Assembly: GCF_001735805.1 (NCBI RefSeq)
Contig: NZ_CP017248.1
Coordinates: forward strand, 5,022,001 to 5,086,000
Reading direction: 5' to 3'
Origin: Streptomyces fodineus
GTDB lineage: Bacteria > Actinomycetota > Actinomycetes > Streptomycetales > Streptomycetaceae
DNA length: 64,000 nucleotides
The translations under genes and the position numbers were made by a program. Of this stretch, positions 23,366-31,202 are shown in pieces; within the stretch, counting starts at the first letter, position 1, and every line of letters starts with the position of its first letter. The notes beneath the pieces were generated by a model. The model saw only the letters and a list, made by a program, of their open reading frames with translations. It did not search any database and was not told the DNA's origin.

Positions 23366-25756
23366 TCAACGGTCCACTCTCTCACCCGTCCCGGACGGGT
23401 CGGCGCTTTCCGGTGCGGTGTCCGGCGCAGGGTCACTCGGGTGCTCCGGGTCGTCTGCCCCGGAGGGAAAGCCTGATTCCTCCGGTTCTTCCGGCTCCCC
23501 CGGGAGACGTTCTGCGGGTGCGTCGGGGTTCCCGGGCGTCTCGGCGGATTCCTCCGCCGCGTCGGGGCCGTCGTCCTCCGTCTGGCGGGCCGCAGCGCGC
23601 TTGCGCTGGGTGTACATCCGGAAACCGGCGAGGACGAGGAGGAGCACGCCGCCGCCGATGACCAGCATCACGGTGGGCGTGATCTCGGTGACCTTCACGT
23701 CGAAGGTGACGGCGTCGCCGTACTTCTGGCCGTCCTCGGTGTACAGCTGGGCGATCACCGTGACCCGGCCGTTGGCGTTGGCCGAGGTGGTGAACTTCAC
23801 GGACTGACTGTGCCCGCCGGAGAGGTCGACCGGCTGCTCGGAGTAGGCCTTGTCGCCGATCTTCAGCCGGGTCGGCATGGTCGAGGTGAGGCGCAGGACC
23901 AGATGGCCGACCGGCTGGACGAGGTTGTTCTGGACGGTCACCGGGATGGTGGCGCTGCGCCCGGAGAGCTTGGTCTCCGACTTGTCGATGAGTTTGACCT
24001 GGTCGGCCAGCTCGTCGAGCCACTGCTCCACGCCGTCCCGGAAGCTGCCGGCCTCCCCGCTCCTGTCCCGCCACGACGTGGACATCTCACGGTTTATGGC
24101 CCGCCCGAACGGTGTGACGACGCGGGACTGGTCGGAGAGGATCACCTGGAAGCTGTTGAGCTTGTCGTGGGTGCGGGCGACCTGCTCGAAGGCCGCCCGA
24201 GGCAGTTCCCGTGAGCGCAATGAGGAGGGGTAGGCGGACCCCCACGGGATACGGGTGGTGGCGTCCGGGTCGGGCTTGTCCTTGGCCGCCGCGCCGAGGT
24301 CCTGGGACTGGGACCAGTTCCCGCCCTGGAGCGCCTTCAGCGCCTCCGCCATCGCCTGTGCCTGGCTCGCCGTGGGCATCCGCTGCGGGGCGACGACGAT
24401 ACTGCGCTGCTTGTCCGTCTGCGCGTTCACCTCGAGGCTCTGCGCCAGGAACTTCTGCACGGCGAGGGTGGTCGAGTCCGCCTTCGTCAGGTCGCCCTCG
24501 AAGGCCGTGGACAGCCGGGCGTCGGAGACCACCGCCGTGGTGCCTCCGCCGACCGGGCGGGCGGCGGAGGGTGTGTACGGCAGCCCCGCGGTCTCCTGGA
24601 GGCTGTCGCTACGGGCGATCACGCGGTCGGCTCCGGCGGAGGTGGCGACCTTCATGATCGCCGGGTCCACGGCGCCCTCCACCGGCCAGGCGAAGTCGGT
24701 GCTGGGTGTGACGTGGAGCACGGTCTTGACGGTGGTCGCGGCGACGTCGGTGGCGTCCTTGAGGTGGCTGAGCGAGCCGGTGACGCTGGTGCCGTTGTGC
24801 GCGAGGGATGCCAGGTCCGGGTCGCCGAAGGGCAGTGCGACGACCTCCTTGCCCTCCACCGCCTGCTGCAGGTTCGCCAGCCACTGCTTGGCGAGCACCT
24901 GGTGATCCTTCGGGCCGGGCGAGCTGGTGCCGCCGTTGCCCGGCAGCCGGTAGTTGCCGGTGGCCATCGCGTCCACCGAGGCCAGCAGGTCCGGGTCTAT
25001 CACCCAGGTGACGTCGAGATCCTTGCCCAGGTCCACCATCTGGTCCAGGCGGCCGCCCGGTGCGAGCTCCTTGGCCAGATCGTCGTCGAGGAACACCGGC
25101 GTCTGGAGTTCCCCGGCGCCGGTCCTGGCCGTCATGTGGACCTTGGAGATCAGCGGCCACAGGTATGTGGTCTTCGTCTTGGTGTCGGCCTCGGACGGCT
25201 GCCACGGCAGGAACGTCCGCTGGATGCCGAGCACCTGGTCCCAGGGCTGCGCGGCGGTCTGGCCGGAGAGGGAGACACCGAACTCGTAGACGCCGTCGCC
25301 GCCGAGGTCGAGCTTGTCCATCGGCACGGAGATGCTGAAGTGCTCCGCGACCCCTGGTGACAGCTTGGCGAACTTCTCCACGTACTTGCCGCCGACCTCG
25401 GAGCCGGTACCGCCCTGCAGGTCGTCGGAGTGCTGGGCGACGGTGTCGATCGCCGAGCGGGTGTCCAGCATGGGGCCCACGCGCAGGCCCACGTGGGCGC
25501 CGGTGACGGTCTGCTTGCCGTTGTTGGTCACCGTGCCGGACACGGTCAGCGTGTCCCCGTCCGTGGGGGCGCTGGGGGTGAGCGAGTCCAGGGAGACGGA
25601 CACCGGGTCCGAGGAGGCGGCCTGGGCGGGCGCCGCGGCGGGCAGCTGGAGCAGCCCGGCCAGCAGCGGCGCACCAGCGAGCAGCGCGCCGGCGCGTCGT
25701 AGCCACCGGCGGGCAGGTGAGGCAGGGGTCCCCTGGAAGTCAGCCGCCTCGGCCAC
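23366..25756 (-). CDS. DUF6049 family secreted/membrane protein
   Basis: 796 residues of unknown function. An N-terminal signal sequence (RRAGALLAGAPLLAGLL followed by APAQAAS) directs export. The large extracellular part includes an Ig-like stretch (TLTVSGTVTNNGKQTVTGAHVGLRV) and a long central region with VTWVIDPDLLASVDAM. A C-terminal helix TPTVMLVIGGGVLLLVLAGF is followed by a basic and then acidic cytoplasmic tail rich in Glu, Pro and Ser. The gene is 45 bp upstream of murJ and co-oriented with it. Homologues occur in the same place across Actinobacteria, so a role in envelope assembly with MurJ is likely but unproven. Confidence 0.85.
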   Translation of the reverse strand: MAEAADFQGTPASPARRWLRRAGALLAGAPLLAGLLQLPAAAPAQAASSDPVSVSLDSLTPSAPTDGDTLTVSGTVTNNGKQTVTGAHVGLRVGPMLDTRSAIDTVAQHSDDLQGGTGSEVGGKYVEKFAKLSPGVAEHFSISVPMDKLDLGGDGVYEFGVSLSGQTAAQPWDQVLGIQRTFLPWQPSEADTKTKTTYLWPLISKVHMTARTGAGELQTPVFLDDDLAKELAPGGRLDQMVDLGKDLDVTWVIDPDLLASVDAMATGNYRLPGNGGTSSPGPKDHQVLAKQWLANLQQAVEGKEVVALPFGDPDLASLAHNGTSVTGSLSHLKDATDVAATTVKTVLHVTPSTDFAWPVEGAVDPAIMKVATSAGADRVIARSDSLQETAGLPYTPSAARPVGGGTTAVVSDARLSTAFEGDLTKADSTTLAVQKFLAQSLEVNAQTDKQRSIVVAPQRMPTASQAQAMAEALKALQGGNWSQSQDLGAAAKDKPDPDATTRIPWGSAYPSSLRSRELPRAAFEQVARTHDKLNSFQVILSDQSRVVTPFGRAINREMSTSWRDRSGEAGSFRDGVEQWLDELADQVKLIDKSETKLSGRSATIPVTVQNNLVQPVGHLVLRLTSTMPTRLKIGDKAYSEQPVDLSGGHSQSVKFTTSANANGRVTVIAQLYTEDGQKYGDAVTFDVKVTEITPTVMLVIGGGVLLLVLAGFRMYTQRKRAAARQTEDDGPDAAEESAETPGNPDAPAERLPGEPEEPEESGFPSGADDPEHPSDPAPDTAPESADPSGTGERVDR

Positions 25757-26054
25757 GCGCTCGCCCGTCCCTCGTCGTCAGTGGTCGTCGGAATGTGCGT
25801 CCACGCATGGTAACGATGTGCGCGGAGGGGAAGTGCCGCGGTCTCCGTCACAAGATCGGGAAATACCGGGGACCTGTCCTCTATATCCAGTATCGAGGCG
25901 AGAGCTTCCCTACGCCGCAAGAGCAGCGCTTGCGTGGGTATGCCGACAGCTGTCCACCGTCCCTTTCACCGGGACGCCCCGCGATCTTCACCAGGCCGCC
26001 CGCGGAGGAAATGGAGGCCACCCCTGGTCGCCGGGGCACGTACCCTCTTCTGTT
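25757..26054. promoter_or_regulatory. Divergent promoter region, DUF6049 gene and cca
   Basis: About 300 bp between divergent genes. A locally AT-richer stretch (25850-25900, GGAAATACC and TATATCCAGTATCGAG) may hold promoter boxes. No gene is supported. Confidence 0.4.
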
Positions 26055-27521
26055 GTGCCGAACCCCAACGAAGACACTCCCTCTGCCCTGAGCCAGGCGC
26101 AGCAGCGCGCGGTCGCCGAGCTGCTGCGGGTGGCCCCCGTCGCCGACGATCTCGCCCGCCGATTCCAGGAGGCCGGGTTCTCCCTCGCCCTGGTCGGCGG
26201 ATCGGTACGCGACGCGTTGCTCGGCCGGCTCGGGAACGACCTGGACTTCACGACCGACGCCCGCCCCGAGGACGTACTGAAGATCGTCCGTCCTTGGGCG
26301 GACGCCGTCTGGGAGGTCGGCATCGCCTTCGGCACCGTCGGCGTACAGAAGCGGGCCCGCGTCGGAGACACTGACTGGCACTTTCAGATCGAGATCACCA
26401 CCTACCGCTCGGAGGCCTACGACCGCACCTCGCGCAAGCCCGAGGTGTCGTACGGCGACTCCATCGAGGAGGATCTGGTCCGCCGGGACTTCACGGTCAA
26501 CGCGATGGCCGTGGCCCTGCCGGAGAAGGAGTTCATCGACCCGCACGACGGGCTGAAGGATCTCGCGGCCCAGGTGCTGCGGACCCCGGGTACGCCCGAG
26601 GAGTCCTTCTCGGACGATCCGCTGCGGATGATGCGGGCCGGCCGGTTCGCCGCCCAGCTGGACTTCGAGGTCGCCCCCGAGGTCGTCACCGCGATGACGG
26701 AGATGGCCGCACGCATCGAGATCGTCTCGGCCGAGCGGGTCCGGGACGAGCTGAACAAGCTGATCCTCTCCGCGCACCCGCGCAAGGGGCTGGGCCTGCT
26801 CGTCGGTACCGGGCTCGCCGCTCATGTGCTGCCGGAGCTGCCGGCGCTCCGGCTGGAGCGGGACGAGCACCACCGGCACAAGGACGTCTACGAGCACACG
26901 CTGATCGTCCTGGAGCAGGCCATCGAGCTGGAGCAAGACGGCCCCGACCTCACGCTCCGGCTGGCCGCGCTGCTGCACGACATCGGCAAGCCGCGCACCC
27001 GCCGCTTCGAGAAGGACGGCCGGGTCTCCTTCCACCACCACGAGGTGGTCGGCGCGAAGATGACCAAGAAGCGCTTGACCGCCTTGAAGTACTCCAACGA
27101 GCTGGTGAAGGACGTCTCACGGCTGGTCGAACTCCACCTGCGCTTCCATGGCTACGGCACCGGAGAGTGGACGGACTCGGCGGTGCGCCGCTACGTCCGT
27201 GACGCGGGCCCTCTGCTGGATCGCCTGCACATGCTTACCCGCTCGGACTGCACCACCCGCAACAAGCGGAAGGCGGCCGCGCTCTCCCGGGCCTACGACG
27301 GCCTGGAGGAGCGCATCGCCCAGCTCAAGGAGCAGGAGGAGCTGGACGCGATCCGCCCGGATCTCGACGGCAACCAGATCATGGAGATCCTGGGCGTCGG
27401 CCCCGGCCCCGTCGTCGGCCAGGCGTACAAGCACATGCTGGAGCTGCGCCTGGAGAACGGGCCGATGGAGCATGACGCGGCGGTGGCGGCGCTCAAGGAA
27501 TGGTGGGCCGCGCAGGGCTGA
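26055..27521 (+). CDS. cca: CCA tRNA nucleotidyltransferase
   Basis: Adds or repairs the 3'-CCA of tRNA. 488 residues from GTG 26055 (VPNPNEDTPSALSQ). The nucleotidyltransferase motif LVGGSVRDALLGRLGNDLDF and RRDFTVNAMAV are clear. An HD domain follows (LAALLHDIGKPRTRRF). Many actinomycete annotations call this gene pcnA, but the fold is that of the CCA-adding enzyme. It converges with the MFS gene; two parS hairpins lie at the junction. Confidence 0.94.
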   Translation: MPNPNEDTPSALSQAQQRAVAELLRVAPVADDLARRFQEAGFSLALVGGSVRDALLGRLGNDLDFTTDARPEDVLKIVRPWADAVWEVGIAFGTVGVQKRARVGDTDWHFQIEITTYRSEAYDRTSRKPEVSYGDSIEEDLVRRDFTVNAMAVALPEKEFIDPHDGLKDLAAQVLRTPGTPEESFSDDPLRMMRAGRFAAQLDFEVAPEVVTAMTEMAARIEIVSAERVRDELNKLILSAHPRKGLGLLVGTGLAAHVLPELPALRLERDEHHRHKDVYEHTLIVLEQAIELEQDGPDLTLRLAALLHDIGKPRTRRFEKDGRVSFHHHEVVGAKMTKKRLTALKYSNELVKDVSRLVELHLRFHGYGTGEWTDSAVRRYVRDAGPLLDRLHMLTRSDCTTRNKRKAAALSRAYDGLEERIAQLKEQEELDAIRPDLDGNQIMEILGVGPGPVVGQAYKHMLELRLENGPMEHDAAVAALKEWWAAQG

Positions 27522-27530
27522 GGTCCTGGG

Positions 27531-27560
27531 CGGGTCGTGTTTCACGTGAAACATGACCCG
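27531..27560. terminator. parS-centred inverted repeat downstream of cca
   Basis: A 30-bp inverted repeat, CGGGTCGTGTTTCAC with its complement and one G-T mispair, centred on the parS at 27539-27552. It starts 10 bp after the cca stop and can serve as a terminator hairpin. Confidence 0.7.
27539..27552. other. parS: parS site (perfect)
   Basis: Exact GTTTCACGTGAAAC in the 43-bp gap between convergent cca and the MFS gene. Confidence 0.93.
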
Positions 27561-27564
27561 AGGA

Positions 27565-28875
27565 CTAGCGCGGGGGCGATGTTTCACGTGAAACATCGCC
27601 CCGGTTGCCATCCCGGCTCCTTTCAAAGCGGGCCATGGATCCAGCGACCCCGGCATAGATCAGGGCGACGAACACGACCAACACTGCTGAGCGGCCGTCC
27701 GGTGGCAGCATCAGGGCGGCCACTCCGGCGGCGCCAACGAAGGCGACGTTGAAGAGGACGTCGTACACGGAGAAGACCCGGCCCCGGAAGCCGTCGTCGA
27801 CGCAGGACTGGACGATCGTGTCCGTGGAGATCTTGGCGCCCTGGGTGATCAGTCCCAGCACGAAGGCCGCGACCAGGAGAGGGCTCCTGGCGAACGGCAG
27901 GCCCAGGGCGGGTTCCAGGATCGTGGCGGCTGTGGCGCACACCACGATCCACCAGCCGGGCCCGAGCCGTCCCGCCGCCCCCGGTGTCACCATGGCAGCC
28001 GCGAAGAAGCCGGCGCCGGAGACCGCCAGCGACAACCCGAGCAGCTTGAGCCCCGCGTCGGGGGTTGCGGCGAGGGCATAGCGGCTCAGCATGAGCAGCA
28101 GGACGAGAAGTGCGCCGTAGCAGAAGCGCATCAGTGTCATCGCCGCCAGCGCCCAGGCGGCCTCCCGGCGCCGGGGTTCGGCGAGGTGCCGGACGGCCGC
28201 GATCAGTTCACGCGCGGTGACGACGAGCGCGGCCCGCAGCGGGGGCCGCATCGGCTGTTGGTCCGGGCCGAGCAGCGCGCGAGGCATGCTCAGGGACGAG
28301 AGGCTCGCGCACAGGTAGAGGAAGGCGCCGAGGAGCACCACGGCCGCATCGGAGCCTGATGCCACGAGCCGTACGGCGAAGGCGAGACCGCCTCCTGCGG
28401 TCGCGGCGAGCGTTCCGGCGGTCGGTGACAGGGAGTTGGCGAGCACCAGACGCTCGGCGTCCACCACGCGGGGCAGGGAGGCGGACAGCCCGGCGAGGAC
28501 GAAACGGTTGACGGCCGTGACACAGAGCGCCGAGACGTAGAAGAGCCAGTCCGGGACCTGGCTGACCATCAGTACGGCGGTGGCCGCGGCCAGCAGGGCG
28601 CGCAGCAGGTTGCCGTACACGAAGACCTGCCTGCGCCGCCAGCGGTCCAGCAGGACGCCGGCGAACGGGCCGACCAGTGAGTAGGGGAGCAGCAGGACCG
28701 CCATGGCCGAGGCGATGGCGGTGGCCGAGGTCTGTTTCTCCGGGGAGAAGACGACATACGCGGCGAGCGCGACCTGGTAGACGCCGTCGGCGCCCTGAGA
28801 CAGGAGGCGGACGTAGAGCAGGCGTCGGAAGTACCGCAGGCGCAACAGGGCGCGCAGGTCACGGACGACGGGCAT
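27565..28875 (-). CDS. MFS transporter
   Basis: 436 residues from ATG 28875 (MPVVRDLRALLRLRYF); a GTG five codons upstream is possible. About 12 hydrophobic helices are visible, for example SAMAVLLLPYSLVGPFAGVLL and PLLVAAFVLGLITQGAK. The MFS motif A-like loop LLDRWRRRQVFVYGN follows helix 2. Substrate unknown. The extreme C terminus (RGDVSRETSPPR) is encoded across a perfect parS at 27581-27594, itself the centre of a 30-bp palindrome, so the last codons double as a ParB site. An ino1 terminator separates it from the upstream gene. Confidence 0.87.
   Translation of the reverse strand: MPVVRDLRALLRLRYFRRLLYVRLLSQGADGVYQVALAAYVVFSPEKQTSATAIASAMAVLLLPYSLVGPFAGVLLDRWRRRQVFVYGNLLRALLAAATAVLMVSQVPDWLFYVSALCVTAVNRFVLAGLSASLPRVVDAERLVLANSLSPTAGTLAATAGGGLAFAVRLVASGSDAAVVLLGAFLYLCASLSSLSMPRALLGPDQQPMRPPLRAALVVTARELIAAVRHLAEPRRREAAWALAAMTLMRFCYGALLVLLLMLSRYALAATPDAGLKLLGLSLAVSGAGFFAAAMVTPGAAGRLGPGWWIVVCATAATILEPALGLPFARSPLLVAAFVLGLITQGAKISTDTIVQSCVDDGFRGRVFSVYDVLFNVAFVGAAGVAALMLPPDGRSAVLVVFVALIYAGVAGSMARFERSRDGNRGDVSRETSPPR
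27573..27602. repeat. Perfect 30-bp palindrome with central parS
   Basis: GGGGCGATGTTTCAC followed by its exact complement, entirely inside the MFS 3' coding end. It could act as a hairpin for cca readthrough as well as a ParB site. Confidence 0.85.
27581..27594. other. parS: parS site inside the MFS gene 3' end
   Basis: Exact GTTTCACGTGAAAC, 42 bp centre-to-centre from the neighbouring parS, encoding VSRET at the protein C terminus. Confidence 0.93.
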
Positions 28876-28898
28876 GGGGCACAGCCTCACACATGCGG

Positions 28899-28930
28899 AA
28901 GGTCCCCGGGTCGCGGAACCCGGGGACCTT
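28899..28930 (-). terminator. Hairpin terminator after ino1
   Basis: A perfect 13-bp stem AAGGTCCCCGGGT with its complement and a six-base loop, about 70 bp past the ino1 stop. Confidence 0.8.
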
Positions 28931-29002
28931 CACCGCCCTGGCAGGAGCGTTCTCGTACGAGAGATCGGCCTCAGGCGCCTTGGCGCACCGTGCCGGGTCG
29001 AA

Positions 29003-30085
29003 CTAGCGCTCGACCTCGCCGCGGATGAACTTCTCGACGTTCTCGCGGGCCTCGTCGTCGAAGTACTGGACCGGCGGGGACTTCATGAAGTACGAGGACG
29101 CCGACAGGATCGGGCCGCCGATGCCGCGGTCCTTGGCGATCTTCGCGGCGCGCAGGGCGTCGATGATGACACCGGCGGAGTTCGGGGAGTCCCAGACCTC
29201 GAGCTTGTACTCCAGGTTCAGCGGGACGTCACCGAAGGCGCGGCCCTCGAGGCGGACGTAGGCCCACTTGCGGTCGTCCAGCCAGGCCACGTAGTCGGAG
29301 GGGCCGATGTGGACGTTCTTCTCGCCGAGGTCCCGGTCGGGGATCTGGGAGGTGACGGCCTGCGTCTTGGAGATCTTCTTGGACTCCAGGCGCTCGCGCT
29401 CGAGCATGTTCTTGAAGTCCATGTTGCCGCCGACGTTCAGCTGCATCGTGCGGTCGAGGATGACACCGCGGTCCTCGAACAGCTTCGCCATGACGCGGTG
29501 CGTGATGGTGGCGCCGACCTGCGACTTGATGTCGTCACCGACGATCGGCACACCGGCCTCGGTGAACTTGTCCGCCCACTCCTTGGTGCCGGCGATGAAG
29601 ACCGGGAGGGCGTTGACGAAGGCGACCTTGGCGTCGATGGCGCACTGGGCGTAGAACTTCGCCGCGTCCTCGGAGCCGACCGGCAGGTAGCAGACCAGGA
29701 CGTCGACCTGCTTGTCCCTGAGGACCTGGACGACGTCGACCGGCTCGGCGTCGGACTCCTCGATGGTGGCCCGGTAGTACTTGCCGAGGCCGTCGAGGGT
29801 GTGGCCGCGCTGGACGGTGACACCGGTGGAGGGCACGTCGCAGATCTTGATGGTGTTGTTCTCGGAGGCGCCGATCGCGTCCGCGAGGTCGAGGCCGACC
29901 TTCTTGGCGTCGACGTCGAACGCGGCGACGAACTCGACGTCGCGCACGTGGTATTCACCGAACTGCACGTGCATCAGGCCGGGGACCTTGGACGCCGGGT
30001 CGGCGTCCTTGTAGTACTCGACTCCCTGCACCAGCGACGCCGCGCAGTTGCCCACGCCGACGATGGCTACGCGAACCGAACCCAT
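29003..30085 (-). CDS. ino1: Inositol-3-phosphate synthase
   Basis: NAD-dependent conversion of glucose 6-phosphate to myo-inositol 1-phosphate, the first step to mycothiol and phosphatidylinositol in actinomycetes. 360 residues beginning MGSVRVAIVGVGNCAASLVQ with the nucleotide motif GVGNCAAS. Conserved blocks include CYLPVGSEDAAKFYAQCAID, PIVGDDIKSQVGAT, LNVGGNMDFKNM and the terminal GGPILSASSYFMKSPP. A PadR-type regulator lies 43 bp upstream in the same direction and may control both genes. Confidence 0.97.
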   Translation of the reverse strand: MGSVRVAIVGVGNCAASLVQGVEYYKDADPASKVPGLMHVQFGEYHVRDVEFVAAFDVDAKKVGLDLADAIGASENNTIKICDVPSTGVTVQRGHTLDGLGKYYRATIEESDAEPVDVVQVLRDKQVDVLVCYLPVGSEDAAKFYAQCAIDAKVAFVNALPVFIAGTKEWADKFTEAGVPIVGDDIKSQVGATITHRVMAKLFEDRGVILDRTMQLNVGGNMDFKNMLERERLESKKISKTQAVTSQIPDRDLGEKNVHIGPSDYVAWLDDRKWAYVRLEGRAFGDVPLNLEYKLEVWDSPNSAGVIIDALRAAKIAKDRGIGGPILSASSYFMKSPPVQYFDDEARENVEKFIRGEVER

Positions 30086-30128
30086 TCCGGTTGCTCCCTG
30101 TGTGTACGAGTGAGGCCTTGAGTGGCTC

Positions 30129-30806
30129 TCACGGGGCGGTGTCGTCGGGCGTATCCGTCCGGGGGGTGTCCCCGCGACGGGGCAGGCCGCCCGTCGATCC
30201 AGTGGTGGTGTCCTGCTGAGCGGGCTCCCCGGACGCGGAACCTCTCAGGTCCCGCCCGGCCCGCTCGCTCTCGATGAGCTCGTTCAGCCAGCGCACTTCG
30301 CGCTCCACGGACTCCATCCCGTGGCGCTGGAGCTCGAGTGTGTAGTCGTCGAGGCGTTCCCGCGTACGCGCCAGGGAGGCGCGCATCTTCTCCAGGCGCT
30401 CCTCCAGGCGGCTGCGCCGGCCCTCCAGTACGCGCATGCGCACATCGCGCGACGTCTGCCCGAAGAAGGCGAAGCGTGCGGCGAAGTGTTCGTCCTCGTA
30501 CGCGTCGGGGCCGGTCTGCGAGAGCAGCTGCTCGAAGTGCTCCTTACCTTCTGCCGTCAATCGGTACACGATCTTTGCTCGGCGTCCGGCGAGGGAAACG
30601 GCGTCCTCGTGGGTGCTGCCCGGCTCCTCGATCAACCAGCCGTTGGCGACCAGCGTCTTGAGGCAGGGATAGAGGGTTCCGTAGCTGAACGCCCGGAACA
30701 CACCCAGGGACGTGTTGAGTCGTTTGCGCAGCTCGTAGCCGTGCATCGGGGACTCGCGCAGCAGGCCGAGCACGGCGAACTCGAGGATGCCGGAACGTCG
30801 GCTCAT
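30129..30806 (-). CDS. PadR family transcriptional regulator
   Basis: 225 residues from ATG 30806, which has a strong GAGGAGG site; an upstream in-frame start lacks one. The N-terminal winged helix is typical (LEFAVLGLLRESPMHGYELRKRL, AFSYGTLYPCLKTLVANGWL). A helical coiled-coil-like region (RRSRLEERLEKMRASLART) provides dimerisation. A disordered Thr/Pro tail follows. A 27-bp palindrome 71 bp upstream of the start is a likely autoregulatory operator. It forms an operon with ino1. The ligand is unknown. Confidence 0.9.
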   Translation of the reverse strand: MSRRSGILEFAVLGLLRESPMHGYELRKRLNTSLGVFRAFSYGTLYPCLKTLVANGWLIEEPGSTHEDAVSLAGRRAKIVYRLTAEGKEHFEQLLSQTGPDAYEDEHFAARFAFFGQTSRDVRMRVLEGRRSRLEERLEKMRASLARTRERLDDYTLELQRHGMESVEREVRWLNELIESERAGRDLRGSASGEPAQQDTTTGSTGGLPRRGDTPRTDTPDDTAP

Positions 30807-30876
30807 CGTCGCCTCCTCTCGGTCCCGCTGATCGCTCACGCGGGTCTAGTGGTCCCTTTCAGCGTCTTTATCTCGC

Positions 30877-30903
30877 GCTGATGTATCGACTCGATACATC
30901 AGC
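30877..30903. promoter_or_regulatory. Palindromic operator upstream of padR
   Basis: GCTGATGTATCGA, one central base, then the exact complement: a 13-bp perfect arm on each side. It contains the ATGT...ACAT elements known for PadR operators and is AT-richer than its surroundings. Confidence 0.75.
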
Positions 30904-31055
30904 ACGATAGAACGGCCTTGCGCGGGCGACAAGGGGGACGGTGGTGAACGGGATCACATCACCGATTCACACGATGCGAGTTGCGCGTTTTGGGGTGAAC
31001 TTCAGGACTCGGTGGGTTTTGGTGATGCGTAGTCTGTGCGGCATGCACAGCACCG

Positions 31056-31083
31056 GGAACCAAGTGACGCCTGGGGAGCGTCA
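31056..31083 (+). promoter_or_regulatory. Possible ECF-type promoter of the PBP gene
   Basis: GGAACC (31056-31061), 16 bp, GCGTCA (31078-31083), about 120 bp upstream of the PBP start. It resembles the SigE-class pattern GGAAC-N16/17-CGTC. This is an inference by eye only. Confidence 0.4.
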
Positions 31084-31202
31084 TCGTCCCCGGTGCAGTA
31101 CGGGTGAATGCAGGACCGACCACATCCGTACTTCGGGGGGACCGGAAACCAGCCGCCGTTCCAGGCGCGCACGGGTGCGCCTGCCCGAGGAGTAATCGTT
31201 CG

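Larger units (their letters stand above)
30807..31202. promoter_or_regulatory. padR-PBP divergent intergenic region
   Basis: About 395 bp between padR and the PBP gene. It contains the PadR operator at 30877-30903, a locally less GC-rich stretch at 30850-31030, and a possible ECF-type promoter for the PBP gene at 31056-31083. No gene is supported; the short open frame from 30941 lacks family features. Confidence 0.5.
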
